A DNA stretch of 10,606 nucleotides from Proteobacteria bacterium UBA6920. Its GTDB lineage: Bacteria > Pseudomonadota > Gammaproteobacteria > SG8-11. The stretch is taken from assembly GCA_002448875.1 (NCBI GenBank), contig DKAS01000101.1, positions 12,601 to 23,206 on the forward strand. The letters run 5' to 3'. Each line of letters begins with the position of its first letter. Positions within the stretch are counted from its first letter, which is position 1. A program made the translations under genes and the position numbers. The notes below the pieces were generated by a model. That model did not search any database. It saw only the letters and a program-made list of their open reading frames with translations, and had not been told where the DNA came from. Of this stretch, positions 1 to 6,859 are shown piece after piece.

Positions 1-56
1 ACTTCTTCATGGAAGGCGGCGCCAAGAGCTACTACGACATGCTGGCCAAGCAATAA
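1..56 (+). CDS. C-terminal end of an unidentified protein (5' truncated)
   Basis: Only the last 17 residues and a TAA stop are inside the window; they read FFMEGGAKSYYDMLAKQ. The frame is open from base 3 to the stop at 54-56 and codon use matches the neighbours. A strong intrinsic terminator starts 47 bases after the stop, which supports a real gene end here. The tail is too short for me to assign a family and I do not recognise it. It converges on the receptor gene at 151-2457. Confidence 0.6.
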   Translation, partial: FFMEGGAKSYYDMLAKQ

Positions 57-103
57 GCCGCTTGCTGTTCAGCGCGCCGCTCCCGCCAGCGGGAACGGCG
101 GAG

Positions 104-131
104 AAAACTCCCCGGCCGGGGAGTTTTTTTT
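104..131 (+). terminator. Symmetric rho-independent terminator shared by two converging genes
   Basis: Bases 104-127 form a perfect palindrome. The GC-rich core at 107-124 reads ACTCCCCGGCCGGGGAGT and is flanked by AAAA on the left and by eight T on the right (124-131). On the + strand this is a textbook hairpin plus U-tract for the gene ending at 56. On the minus strand the same stem is followed by four U, so it probably also ends the receptor transcript, whose stop lies 20 bases away. Confidence 0.9.
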
Positions 132-150
132 GCCTGCGGTTTGGCGCGGC

Positions 151-2457
151 TCAGAAATCTGCCTGCACGCCGAAGGAGGGGATCAGCGGCAGCTGGTAGA
201 CCGGGTCACGGTCGGTATAGTCCGCGTTGTAGTCGTAGCCGGCGACGTTGTTGTGCGCGTAGGCGTTGATCAGTTCGAAGTAGGTGTTGAGTTTCCAGGT
301 GTTATACGGATGGTCATAGTCCAGGCGCAGGTCCAGCCGATGATAGTTGGGCAGGCGCCGCGAATTCAGCTGGCCATAGTTAGGGCGCGGCCGGCCGTCG
401 CTGTAGGTGCCGTTGCTGCCGTAGATCGGCGTATAGGGTTGGCCGGTGTGATAGTTCCATTTGGCGCTGAGGCTGAGCACCGGGGTGAAGCGGTAAGTGA
501 AGTTGGTCACCGCAATCCAGGGCTGGTCATATTCGAAGGGAAAACGCTGACCGGTGGCGGTGATCCGGCGCAGTGAGCGCGAATAAGTCAGGGACAGCCA
601 GCCTGACAGGGCCTCAGTCTGGGTTTTTTTCACCAGCAGCTCCGCGCCGTAAGCCCAGCCGGTGGCGCCGTTGACATAATTGACATTGGGATCGGCGGTA
701 ACGTAGTTGCGCATATCCTTGTAATAGGTATCCAGTTTCCAGTTCCAGCCCGCGTCCAGTTGCCGGGCAATACCCGCCACCAGGTGTTCGGCTTCCACCT
801 GCCGCAGTTGCGGATTGCCGAAGACATCGATGATGTAGTTGCCGCTGGGGTATTGATGATGCCGGCCCCAGCCCAGGGTGAGCAGGGTGTTGTCGCTGTA
901 GTCCCATTCGAGACCGAGACGCGGCTCCAGATAGGTATCGTGCAGATAATCGTCCCGGCTCAGGCGCAAGCCTGGCACCAGGGTCCAGCGGTCGGCGAAA
1001 TGCCAGCGATCCTTGGCGTAGGCGTATTGGCCGTTGATCCACAGGTCGTCGCGCAGACTGGCGCTTTCGGCCGTCGACAGGTCGCAGTCGGTCTCGAACT
1101 CCCCGGTGCAGCGGGCATTGCGGAATGCCAGATCGATATTAGCCTGAACTTGCCACACATCCGCACCCAGCAGCAGGTCATGGCCGGCGGTCAGAGGGAA
1201 CCAGTATTTTTCCCTGATGAAGTAGTTGTCCTGGCTGACATCAATGCTGCCGGCCGTGCCCAACACCATGTCCTGACTGGTGCGCATGTGGCCGAGAATC
1301 AGCTTGTTGCGCCGCGTCTCGTCCAGGCGTGTTTCCAGGGACACTGCCTGCTGGTGGTAGTCCGTGGCAAAACTGGAATCGCCCACCAGTACCGGCTGTT
1401 CGTCGGCGATCTTGGAGTCATCAGCGACGGAGAAGGAGAAGCTGTCGCGGGCGCCGCTGGCATGCAGGCGCAAGGTGCTGGCGGCGGATAAACGCCATAC
1501 GTACTTGCCCTGATAGTCCCAGTAGCGCGGCAACTGGAAGGTGATGCCTTCTTTCTTATTGCTGATTTCGTTGACCAGCAGGTCGAAATAACTGCGCCGG
1601 CCCGCCAGGTAAAACGACTGGTCGGCGTTTACCGGACCCTCCAGCAGAACGTCCGAACCGATGAAACTGATGTTCCATTTGCTGCCGAACCGGTCGGTAC
1701 GCGGTTCGCGCAGCGACACGTCCAACACCGCGCCGATCACATCCAGATGTTCGGGGCTGAAGGCGCCACCATAGATATTGAAGTCGTTGATCAGATCGGC
1801 GTGGAATACACTGCTGAATCCACCAGAGTGGAACAGATAACCTATAGGCATATCGTCGGCGACATAAGAATTGTCTCCCGGTCGGGTGCCGCGTATCGCC
1901 GGTGCGGCGCTGGCGTCGTTGGCGACGGCGACCCCGGGCAGCGACTGCACGGCACGCAGCGGGTCGCCGTTGCTGCCCGCCACCTGTTCCAATTCCTTGC
2001 CGCTGACCACGGTTTTGCCGACGCGGTCGGGATTGCGTTCGCCGTTGACCACCACGTCGGGCAGCAGGCGGCTGGGCAGGAGGTAGAAATCCAGGGTCGC
2101 GCCCGCGCTCTGTGCTGCCAGGGTCAGGATCTGCGGCCGTGTATTAGTGTAACCATAAGCCGTCGCTGCCAGCGCGTAGACACCGGGTGCCGGCAGGTGC
2201 AGGGTAAAATGCCCCTGGTCGTCGCTCTGGGTATAGAGCTCGTCATTGTTGATGACGAAAATATCGGCGTTGGCGATGACGCTGCGCACGCCCTTGACCC
2301 ACACCGTGCCGCTGACCGTAATGTCCGCCGGTGAGTCGTCGTCGGCGAGGACGGGTGTTAGCGGGCAAAAGAGCAGTGATGCAAACCACGCGATCCGGCC
2401 GGCTCGGCCGGCCCTTGTCCCTAAGTTAAAGCGTTTGAAAGCGTCTGGCAAACGCAT
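151..2457 (-). CDS. TonB-dependent outer-membrane receptor with N-terminal carboxypeptidase-regulatory-like domain
   Basis: This 768-residue protein is an outer-membrane ligand-gated porin that should import an unknown substrate with energy from TonB. Residues 1-38 are a signal peptide with a long basic n-region and a likely cut after VLA. Residues about 46-128 form a small beta-sandwich of the CarboxypepD_reg type (SGTVWVKG, then DDQGHFTLHLPAPGVY). A TonB-box-like DVVVNG follows at 134-139. The plug domain runs from about 147 to 255 (LRAVQSLPGVAV, AIRGTRPGDNSYVADDMPI, then a YGGAFSPEH segment). The rest is a beta-barrel rich in aromatic residues that ends in a terminal Phe, as outer-membrane proteins do. 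A CTGEFETDC segment in the barrel suggests a disulfide-bonded outer loop. The ATG is preceded by GGGAGG (2462-2467), five bases away. It is the second gene after the TonB gene, with an 18-base gap. The ligand cannot be read from the sequence. Confidence 0.9.
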   Translation of the reverse strand: MRLPDAFKRFNLGTRAGRAGRIAWFASLLFCPLTPVLADDDSPADITVSGTVWVKGVRSVIANADIFVINNDELYTQSDDQGHFTLHLPAPGVYALAATAYGYTNTRPQILTLAAQSAGATLDFYLLPSRLLPDVVVNGERNPDRVGKTVVSGKELEQVAGSNGDPLRAVQSLPGVAVANDASAAPAIRGTRPGDNSYVADDMPIGYLFHSGGFSSVFHADLINDFNIYGGAFSPEHLDVIGAVLDVSLREPRTDRFGSKWNISFIGSDVLLEGPVNADQSFYLAGRRSYFDLLVNEISNKKEGITFQLPRYWDYQGKYVWRLSAASTLRLHASGARDSFSFSVADDSKIADEQPVLVGDSSFATDYHQQAVSLETRLDETRRNKLILGHMRTSQDMVLGTAGSIDVSQDNYFIREKYWFPLTAGHDLLLGADVWQVQANIDLAFRNARCTGEFETDCDLSTAESASLRDDLWINGQYAYAKDRWHFADRWTLVPGLRLSRDDYLHDTYLEPRLGLEWDYSDNTLLTLGWGRHHQYPSGNYIIDVFGNPQLRQVEAEHLVAGIARQLDAGWNWKLDTYYKDMRNYVTADPNVNYVNGATGWAYGAELLVKKTQTEALSGWLSLTYSRSLRRITATGQRFPFEYDQPWIAVTNFTYRFTPVLSLSAKWNYHTGQPYTPIYGSNGTYSDGRPRPNYGQLNSRRLPNYHRLDLRLDYDHPYNTWKLNTYFELINAYAHNNVAGYDYNADYTDRDPVYQLPLIPSFGVQADF

Positions 2458-2460
2458 TTT

Positions 2461-2467
2461 TCCTCCC
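2461..2467 (-). promoter_or_regulatory. Strong ribosome binding site of the receptor gene
   Basis: On the minus strand GGGAGGA lies just upstream of the ATG at 2455-2457 with optimal spacing. It fixes the start of the receptor and shows that the receptor has its own strong translation initiation although it is probably co-transcribed with the tonB-like gene. Confidence 0.75.
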
Positions 2468-2475
2468 GGTGGTGG

Positions 2476-3156
2476 TCAATTCAGTTCAAAACGGAATGTC
2501 TGCGTCAGCGAAACCGCGACCGGCTGGCCATCCAGCAGTGCCGGACTGAAGGTCCAGCCGGTCAGGGTGGCGATGGCCGCGTCATCGAACGCCGGCCCGC
2601 CGCTTTTTTGCACGCTGATCTGCGTGACCTTGCCGCCGTCGTCGACGACGAAGCGCAGGGTGACGTGGCTGGTGATGCCTTGTTTTTCCATGTTTTGTGG
2701 ATAGACGGGATCGGGTGTGTACACCGGTCTGGGCGGTGCCGATACCTTGAACAGGGGTACGACGCGCAGCGGTGGTGGCTCGCTGACACTGGCTTCGACG
2801 CGGGGCGGCTCCGCCTCCACTGCCGCCGCTGGCGTGACGGTGGGTGTTTCCGCCGCCACGGGTTGCGGCTGCGGCGCGGCGGCAGTAGCCTGCGATGTTT
2901 GTTTGGGTTGCGGCGTGGGGCGGGGCGGCGGACTGACGGGTGGCGGCGCGGCAGGCTCGGCCTGTGCTTGCAGACTGATCTGCAGGGTGGGAAAGTCCGG
3001 TGCCGGCGGAGTGTTGATCAGTAAGGCCAGAGTATACAGCCAGGCCGTGGTCAGCAGGACCCCACTGCCTAAGCTGAGCGAACGGGCGCCCGCCGGCAGG
3101 CGTATGGGTACGATGTCGACGTACTGCAATTGCGGCAGGGTGTTATCAAACGTCAT
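2476..3156 (-). CDS. TonB-family energy transducer protein
   Basis: This protein (226 residues from the ATG) should span the periplasm and couple the inner-membrane proton-motive force to an outer-membrane receptor. After a cytoplasmic tail of about 26 residues there is one membrane segment (about 27-47, LGSGVLLTTAWLYTLALLI). A Pro/Ala-rich spacer follows (about 49-145, with PPPVSPPPRPTPQPK), then a TonB C-terminal domain from about 150 (PVYPQNMEKQG, GWTFSPALLDGQPV, TFRFEL). The membrane segment lacks the SxxxH motif that enterobacterial TonB uses with ExbB/ExbD; no His is seen there. I chose the ATG at 3156. A TTG at 3165 would add three residues, and neither start has a clear Shine-Dalgarno sequence. 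It lies directly upstream of the receptor gene, which points to a dedicated pair. No exbB or exbD gene is in the window. Confidence 0.88.
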   Translation of the reverse strand: MTFDNTLPQLQYVDIVPIRLPAGARSLSLGSGVLLTTAWLYTLALLINTPPAPDFPTLQISLQAQAEPAAPPPVSPPPRPTPQPKQTSQATAAAPQPQPVAAETPTVTPAAAVEAEPPRVEASVSEPPPLRVVPLFKVSAPPRPVYTPDPVYPQNMEKQGITSHVTLRFVVDDGGKVTQISVQKSGGPAFDDAAIATLTGWTFSPALLDGQPVAVSLTQTFRFELN

Positions 3157-3224
3157 CGGCGGCAAACAAAAGCGGTCCCGAATCTTGTGCCATGGCAGGT
3201 TAGGTCCCGGGGCGGCCGGGAAAG

Positions 3225-3236
3225 TTGTATTTTATC
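3225..3236 (-). promoter_or_regulatory. Possible -10 element upstream of the tonB-like gene
   Basis: On the minus strand GATAAAATA lies about 70 bases upstream of the tonB-like ATG in the only AT-rich patch of that intergenic stretch. No good -35 hexamer sits at the right distance, so this is a weak call. No Fur-box-like GATAATGATAATC repeat is visible. Confidence 0.25.
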
Positions 3237-3268
3237 AGGTGACGCAAAGTGGGACGAGATTTTACAGG

Positions 3269-3283
3269 TGTGAAAAAGTCACA
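3269..3283. promoter_or_regulatory. Palindrome TGTGA-N5-TCACA upstream of the tonB-like gene (possible operator)
   Basis: The bases TGTGAAAAAGTCACA form a perfect five-base inverted repeat around a five-base centre. It lies about 115 bases upstream of the tonB-like start and 55 bases after the stop of the preceding minus-strand gene. The half-sites are those of CRP/FNR-family regulators, but the classical CRP site has a six-base centre, so the identity of any binding protein is open. Confidence 0.3.
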
Positions 3284-3285
3284 TT

Positions 3286-3327
3286 GAGGGCCTGGGCCGT
3301 GACCGCCTTGCACGGCGGCCGGCCCTC
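3286..3327 (-). terminator. Nested GC-rich inverted repeat after the PilZ-like gene (possible terminator)
   Basis: An outer stem GAGGGCC (3286-3292) pairs with GGCCCTC (3321-3327), and an inner stem CCGCC (3303-3307) pairs with GGCGG (3314-3318). It begins about ten bases beyond the stop of the minus-strand gene ending at 3338. Five U follow on the minus strand, but only about eight bases after the stem, so it is not a tight intrinsic terminator. It may fold as a 3' mRNA stabiliser instead. Confidence 0.4.
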
Positions 3328-3337
3328 TGGTCGGTGC

Positions 3338-5068
3338 TCAGGTGGTGCTGGGGGTAGCGGTCTGCAAGTGGTATGCGATGAATTCCCGTTGCGTCACTAC
3401 CGGATTGCCGATCACGATGCGCTGGTGGCGGCCGTTGCGCTCCATCAGCAGCTGCGTGCCCTTGGCCAGCTTGAATTGCGCGTGCAGCACCAGCATCCAG
3501 CGTTTTTCGTCTTGCCGGGCGAGATAACCGATGAAAATCTGACCTTCCTTGCCAGGTGCGGGGTCGCGCAGAAAAACACCTTCAGCGTAGGTCGACAGCT
3601 TGGTGATGGCCAGATCCACGTCGTTGTCTTCCAGCCGCTGAATGCGGCAGATGTGGCCCAGCAACGTCTGTTCCTCGCCATCTCCGAGTTTCTGGTAGGC
3701 GACCAGCTGGCCCATGAAAATGTGGCTGGTGAATTGAGTCTCGCGGGTGCGGATGCGCAGACCGCTCTGGCTTTCATCCATCAGATACCAGCGGCCGGCA
3801 TCCATGGAGGCCTCGTCTTCGGCGATGCCGGCGGAATTTTCCGCCAGCATGTGGCTGAGCGCGCTCTTTTTCATGTACTGGCTGTAGCGCTCATCGCTCA
3901 ATCGGCTCAGTGGGTAGTGACATTCGCGAAAACCGTGGAACAGGCGCAAATAGCACTGGTCGGTTACCGGCGTGCGGTTTTCCATACGTATCTGGGGGTG
4001 CAGGCGTTTTTTCACCAGTTGCAGAAACGGCTGGCGGTCAGTCTGGTGCAAGGTGGCCAGCGCCGGCGTGACCGGACCGTCGTTGTGCTGGGAGATGGCG
4101 TTCAAATCGGTGGTGACCAGCCGGTGCAGGGGCAGTAGATCGATGACGATCGCGGTTTTTTCCCGCTTGGTATTGAGCAACAGACTGGGCGCGCGGTTCT
4201 GGTCGTAGTAAATGATCAGCTGGCCGTCGGCCAGCTCGCCACCCTGGTAGCGACCGATCAGCGGGCCGGCGCGCAGCAGGGCGGTATAGGCCTCAAACAT
4301 GTGCAGATACTCGGGCGGCCAGGAATACGCATCGCACAGACCGAACAGCTGGGTGGCGACAAACAGCTGCTGGGCGCTCTTCGGCTGCTCGGCGCTGTAC
4401 ACACCCTGGCCCTCCTTTGCTTTGCGTGTGTACTTCAGGAATCCGGTAATTTCGCCCGGTGTGTGAATGTCGTGCAGCAGGAACAGGACAATGAAGATCT
4501 GGTTCAGCTCCGACCAGTGGTGGCGGGGCAGAGGTTTGTTGGTCAAGGCATACAGGCGCTGGATCACCAGAATCAGTTCGAGGATGCGAAAGCCGTGCTC
4601 GCGCACCTGCTGCACTCCCTTGGGATCGAGTTTGCGCGCCAGCTTCAGCGCGTCGCGGAACAGGTGTTTGTAACTGAAGCCAATCTGCTCCAGCAGCTGG
4701 ATGCTGGCGGCCAGGGTTTTGCGGCGCCGCTCCGGTATGGGAAATTCCTCTTCGCCGATAAATTGATTATAGTTCTGATTGATGCTCTGGCAGGTCAGTT
4801 TGCGTATCTCGTCGGTCATTTGACCGCGCAGTTCGGCGGCCAGCTCTTCGCGGTTCAAATGCGCCAGGAAGCCGATGATGGCGTTGAGCAGCTGGTAGGG
4901 ATGATTGGCCAGCCCCCGCCACTGCTCGCGCGGCAGCACGCGGGCGGCTTTCCTGCTGTTCTTCTCCTTGTTGTAGTTCGGTGTGTTGAGAATGATCTGT
5001 GGAATACTTTCCATCAGGGAGCGTAATTCCTGGTCAGACTTGAACAGCGAAGAAAGCGATAGTTTCAT
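3338..5068 (-). CDS. PilZ-like domain protein, putative cyclic-di-GMP receptor
   Basis: I do not recognise a named family with certainty. The protein (576 residues from the ATG at 5068) has a long, mainly helical, soluble N-terminal part of about 400 residues with no signal peptide or membrane segment. Its C-terminal 150 residues look like a beta-barrel. DESQSG at 431-436 fits the (D/N)xSxxG motif of PilZ domains, and MGQLVAYQKLG and LLGHICRIQRLE fit the strands that follow it. The RxxxR arginine motif that normally precedes it is not evident; the closest is RLSDER. If PilZ is right, it would sense cyclic-di-GMP in the cytoplasm; large PilZ-like proteins of this build (FimW of Pseudomonas may be one) act in surface attachment. 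A TTG at 5176 would give 612 residues, but the extra 36 codons cover an AT-rich, promoter-like stretch, so the ATG is preferred. GGAAG lies 11 bases upstream of it. Confidence 0.5.
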   Translation of the reverse strand: MKLSLSSLFKSDQELRSLMESIPQIILNTPNYNKEKNSRKAARVLPREQWRGLANHPYQLLNAIIGFLAHLNREELAAELRGQMTDEIRKLTCQSINQNYNQFIGEEEFPIPERRRKTLAASIQLLEQIGFSYKHLFRDALKLARKLDPKGVQQVREHGFRILELILVIQRLYALTNKPLPRHHWSELNQIFIVLFLLHDIHTPGEITGFLKYTRKAKEGQGVYSAEQPKSAQQLFVATQLFGLCDAYSWPPEYLHMFEAYTALLRAGPLIGRYQGGELADGQLIIYYDQNRAPSLLLNTKREKTAIVIDLLPLHRLVTTDLNAISQHNDGPVTPALATLHQTDRQPFLQLVKKRLHPQIRMENRTPVTDQCYLRLFHGFRECHYPLSRLSDERYSQYMKKSALSHMLAENSAGIAEDEASMDAGRWYLMDESQSGLRIRTRETQFTSHIFMGQLVAYQKLGDGEEQTLLGHICRIQRLEDNDVDLAITKLSTYAEGVFLRDPAPGKEGQIFIGYLARQDEKRWMLVLHAQFKLAKGTQLLMERNGRHQRIVIGNPVVTQREFIAYHLQTATPSTT

Positions 5069-5155
5069 GTTTTTTCGTGCTTCCGGTAGCGGTGGTTGCG
5101 GCGCTGGCTGTCGGTCTGGTCCGAGCGATAACAAATTGAAAATAAATGAGAAAAA

Positions 5156-5161
5156 TTTATA
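5156..5161 (-). promoter_or_regulatory. Possible -10 element for the PilZ-like gene
   Basis: The minus strand reads TATAAA here, in the AT-rich segment at 5128-5165 that stands out from the GC-rich surroundings. It would give a leader of about 80 bases before the ATG at 5068. The -35 region at the proper distance (GTAAGC) is poor, so confidence is low. The location inside the longer TTG-started frame is one reason to prefer the shorter protein. Confidence 0.25.
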
Positions 5162-5188
5162 ATGACGCGCGGGCAAGCGCTTACAGGC

Positions 5189-5194
5189 TATAAT
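5189..5194 (+). promoter_or_regulatory. Consensus -10 element (TATAAT) upstream of the glycosyltransferase gene
   Basis: A perfect TATAAT lies 133 bases upstream of the TTG start at 5327, on the + strand. No TTGACA-like hexamer is seen 16-18 bases before it, so the promoter would need an activator or be weak. The divergent PilZ-like gene's candidate promoter is about 30 bases to the left, so the two would compete for polymerase. The leader would be over 120 bases long. Confidence 0.4.
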
Positions 5195-5240
5195 TCGTCC
5201 GATTTGCGCTGTTCTTTAACCAGTTATAGGCTTATCCGAA

Positions 5241-5266
5241 AATGTTATATGGGTCGACAATGTTAT
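5241..5266 (+). repeat. Pair of direct repeats AATGTTAT, 18 bases apart
   Basis: AATGTTAT occurs at 5241-5248 and again at 5259-5266, in the leader between the putative -10 and the start of the glycosyltransferase gene. An 18-base period is close to two helical turns, so both copies would face roughly the same side of the DNA. This could be a regulator site or chance in an AT-rich leader. Confidence 0.35.
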
Positions 5267-5326
5267 TCCGTGCGGTGATATTCATCGGGAACGCGTCCGC
5301 CCGCCCTGCCACGAGAGACCCGTCTT

Positions 5327-6859
5327 TTGTCTAGAATCTATGCGTATCCCGGGGCGCTGCTGGCGGCAGCGCTGGCCATCAGTTTCTTCCTCGGTCTGTG
5401 GGCCGTGCCCCTGTTCGATCTGGACGAGGGCGCCTTCAGCGAAGCTACCCGCGAGATGTTCGAACGTGGGGATTTCATTTCCACCTACCTCAACGGCGCA
5501 CCGCGCTTCGACAAACCGATTTTGATCTACTGGCTGCAGGCGGCGAGCGCCGCCCTGTTCGGTTTCAACGAGTTTGCCCTGCGCCTGCCTTCGGCGCTGG
5601 CGGCCTGCGGCTGGGTGCTGGCGCTGTATTTTTTTCTGCGGCGCGTGGCCGATCAGCGCCTGGCGCTGCACGCGGCGTTGATTACCGCGCTATCGCTCGC
5701 GGTCAGTGTCATTGCCAAAGCCGCCACCGCCGACGCCCTGCTGAATATGCTGCTGGCCAGCAGCATGTTCGCCATGTATCTGTTCCTGCGCGAGAACGAC
5801 CGGCGCTGGCTGCTGGCGCTGTATGCGCTGATGGGGCTGGGGTTTCTTGCCAAGGGGCCGGTGGCGGTGCTGATTCCGGGCGCGGTGGGATTGCTGTACT
5901 GCGGCTGGCGGCGGCAGTGGCGCGCGGCATTGCACATGGCCACGTATGTTCCGGGCATGGTTCTGTTCGCCGCCATCGCGCTGCCCTGGTATGTGTTGCA
6001 GTATCAGGCGCAGGGGCAGGCATTCATCGATGGATTTTTCCTCAAGCACAATGTCGATCGTTTCTCCGGTACCCTGGAACAGCATGGCGGCAGCGTGTTT
6101 TACTATGTGCCGGTGGTGCTGGTGGGCATCCTGCCGTTTACCAGCGCGGGTCTGCGTGCCCTGGCCGCGGTGAAGTCCTGGCGCAACGACGATCTGCAGA
6201 TGTTCGCCCTGCTGTGGCTGGCCTTCGTTCTGGTTTTCTTCTCGTTCTCCGGCACCAAGCTGCCGCACTACGCGAACTATGGTCTGACCGGTTTGTTCAT
6301 TCTCTGCGCCACGCATATCGATCAGCTGCGCAGCCGCTGGTGGGCGCTGCTGCCGGCACTGCTGCTGACTCTGGTCTTGCTGCTGCTGCCGGAGTGGCTG
6401 GCACGGCATACACCGGCGGTGCGCGATCCCTTCATCCAGGACGCGCTGGCTGATGCCGGCGCGGCGCTGGGCACGGCCTATCGGCTGTATTTCGCCGCGC
6501 TGCTGGCGTTGCTGATTTATTTTCTATTCGAACGTCGCCTGCAGTTGCCGATCAAGCTGCTGGCCACCGCCGCGCTGCTGATTGTCGGTCTGTCGACGCA
6601 GGTGTTGCCCGCCATGGGACAGTTGCTGCAGGCGCCGGTGAAAGAGGCGGCGCTGCTGACCAGGCAACAGCAGTTGCAGGTCAGCATGTGGCGCATTACG
6701 ACGCCGAGCTTTTCCTTTTACCGCCAGGCGGTGACGCCGAAAATCGATACGCCGGCGGCGGGTGAGGTGGTGCTGACGAAGAAGGCGCAACTGCCGGAAT
6801 TGCCCCCGCATGAGGTCATCTATGCCCGCGGCGGCGTCGCCCTGGTGCGGTTACGGTGA
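5327..6859 (+). CDS. PMT/ArnT-family integral membrane glycosyltransferase
   Basis: This 510-residue polytopic inner-membrane protein belongs to the dolichyl/undecaprenyl-phosphate sugar transferase superfamily that includes ArnT. Such enzymes move a sugar from a polyprenyl-phosphate carrier to lipid A, protein or another envelope acceptor on the periplasmic face. Visible marks are the first membrane helix followed by the acidic DLDEG motif (31-35) and the conserved FSEATREM segment, then FDKPILIYWLQA, IAKAATADALL (K131, D136), FLAKGPVAVLIPG (K176) and SGTKLPHY (K311, P313, H314). About a dozen hydrophobic helices follow, with a short soluble C-terminus. The length suits the family, whose ArnT members are about 550 residues. 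The start is TTG at 5327, with a weak GAGAG at 5313-5317; no ATG or GTG lies upstream in frame before the stop at 5276-5278. Acceptor and sugar are unknown, and there is no arn operon around it. The 3' end overlaps the phosphatase gene. Confidence 0.85.
   Translation: MSRIYAYPGALLAAALAISFFLGLWAVPLFDLDEGAFSEATREMFERGDFISTYLNGAPRFDKPILIYWLQAASAALFGFNEFALRLPSALAACGWVLALYFFLRRVADQRLALHAALITALSLAVSVIAKAATADALLNMLLASSMFAMYLFLRENDRRWLLALYALMGLGFLAKGPVAVLIPGAVGLLYCGWRRQWRAALHMATYVPGMVLFAAIALPWYVLQYQAQGQAFIDGFFLKHNVDRFSGTLEQHGGSVFYYVPVVLVGILPFTSAGLRALAAVKSWRNDDLQMFALLWLAFVLVFFSFSGTKLPHYANYGLTGLFILCATHIDQLRSRWWALLPALLLTLVLLLLPEWLARHTPAVRDPFIQDALADAGAALGTAYRLYFAALLALLIYFLFERRLQLPIKLLATAALLIVGLSTQVLPAMGQLLQAPVKEAALLTRQQQLQVSMWRITTPSFSFYRQAVTPKIDTPAAGEVVLTKKAQLPELPPHEVIYARGGVALVRLR

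Noticed and set aside
3269..3283. A canonical CRP binding site
   Set aside because: The half-sites fit but the centre has five bases rather than six, which moves the halves out of register for CRP. Kept only as a generic palindrome.
151..3337. A siderophore or iron-regulated locus controlled by Fur
   Set aside because: No Fur-like repeat is visible upstream of the tonB-like gene and no siderophore gene is present, so iron control cannot be claimed.
2717..4138. Open + strand frame of 473 codons opposite the tonB-like and PilZ-like genes
   Set aside because: It spans two well-supported minus-strand genes and the gap between them, its translation is low-complexity (Gly/Ala/Arg/Cys-rich at the start), and it has no recognisable domain. 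It is an antisense shadow of GC-rich coding DNA.
5069..5176. N-terminal extension of the PilZ-like protein from TTG at 5176
   Set aside because: The 36 extra codons cover an AT-rich, promoter-like segment, have no ribosome binding site and read like untranslated DNA.
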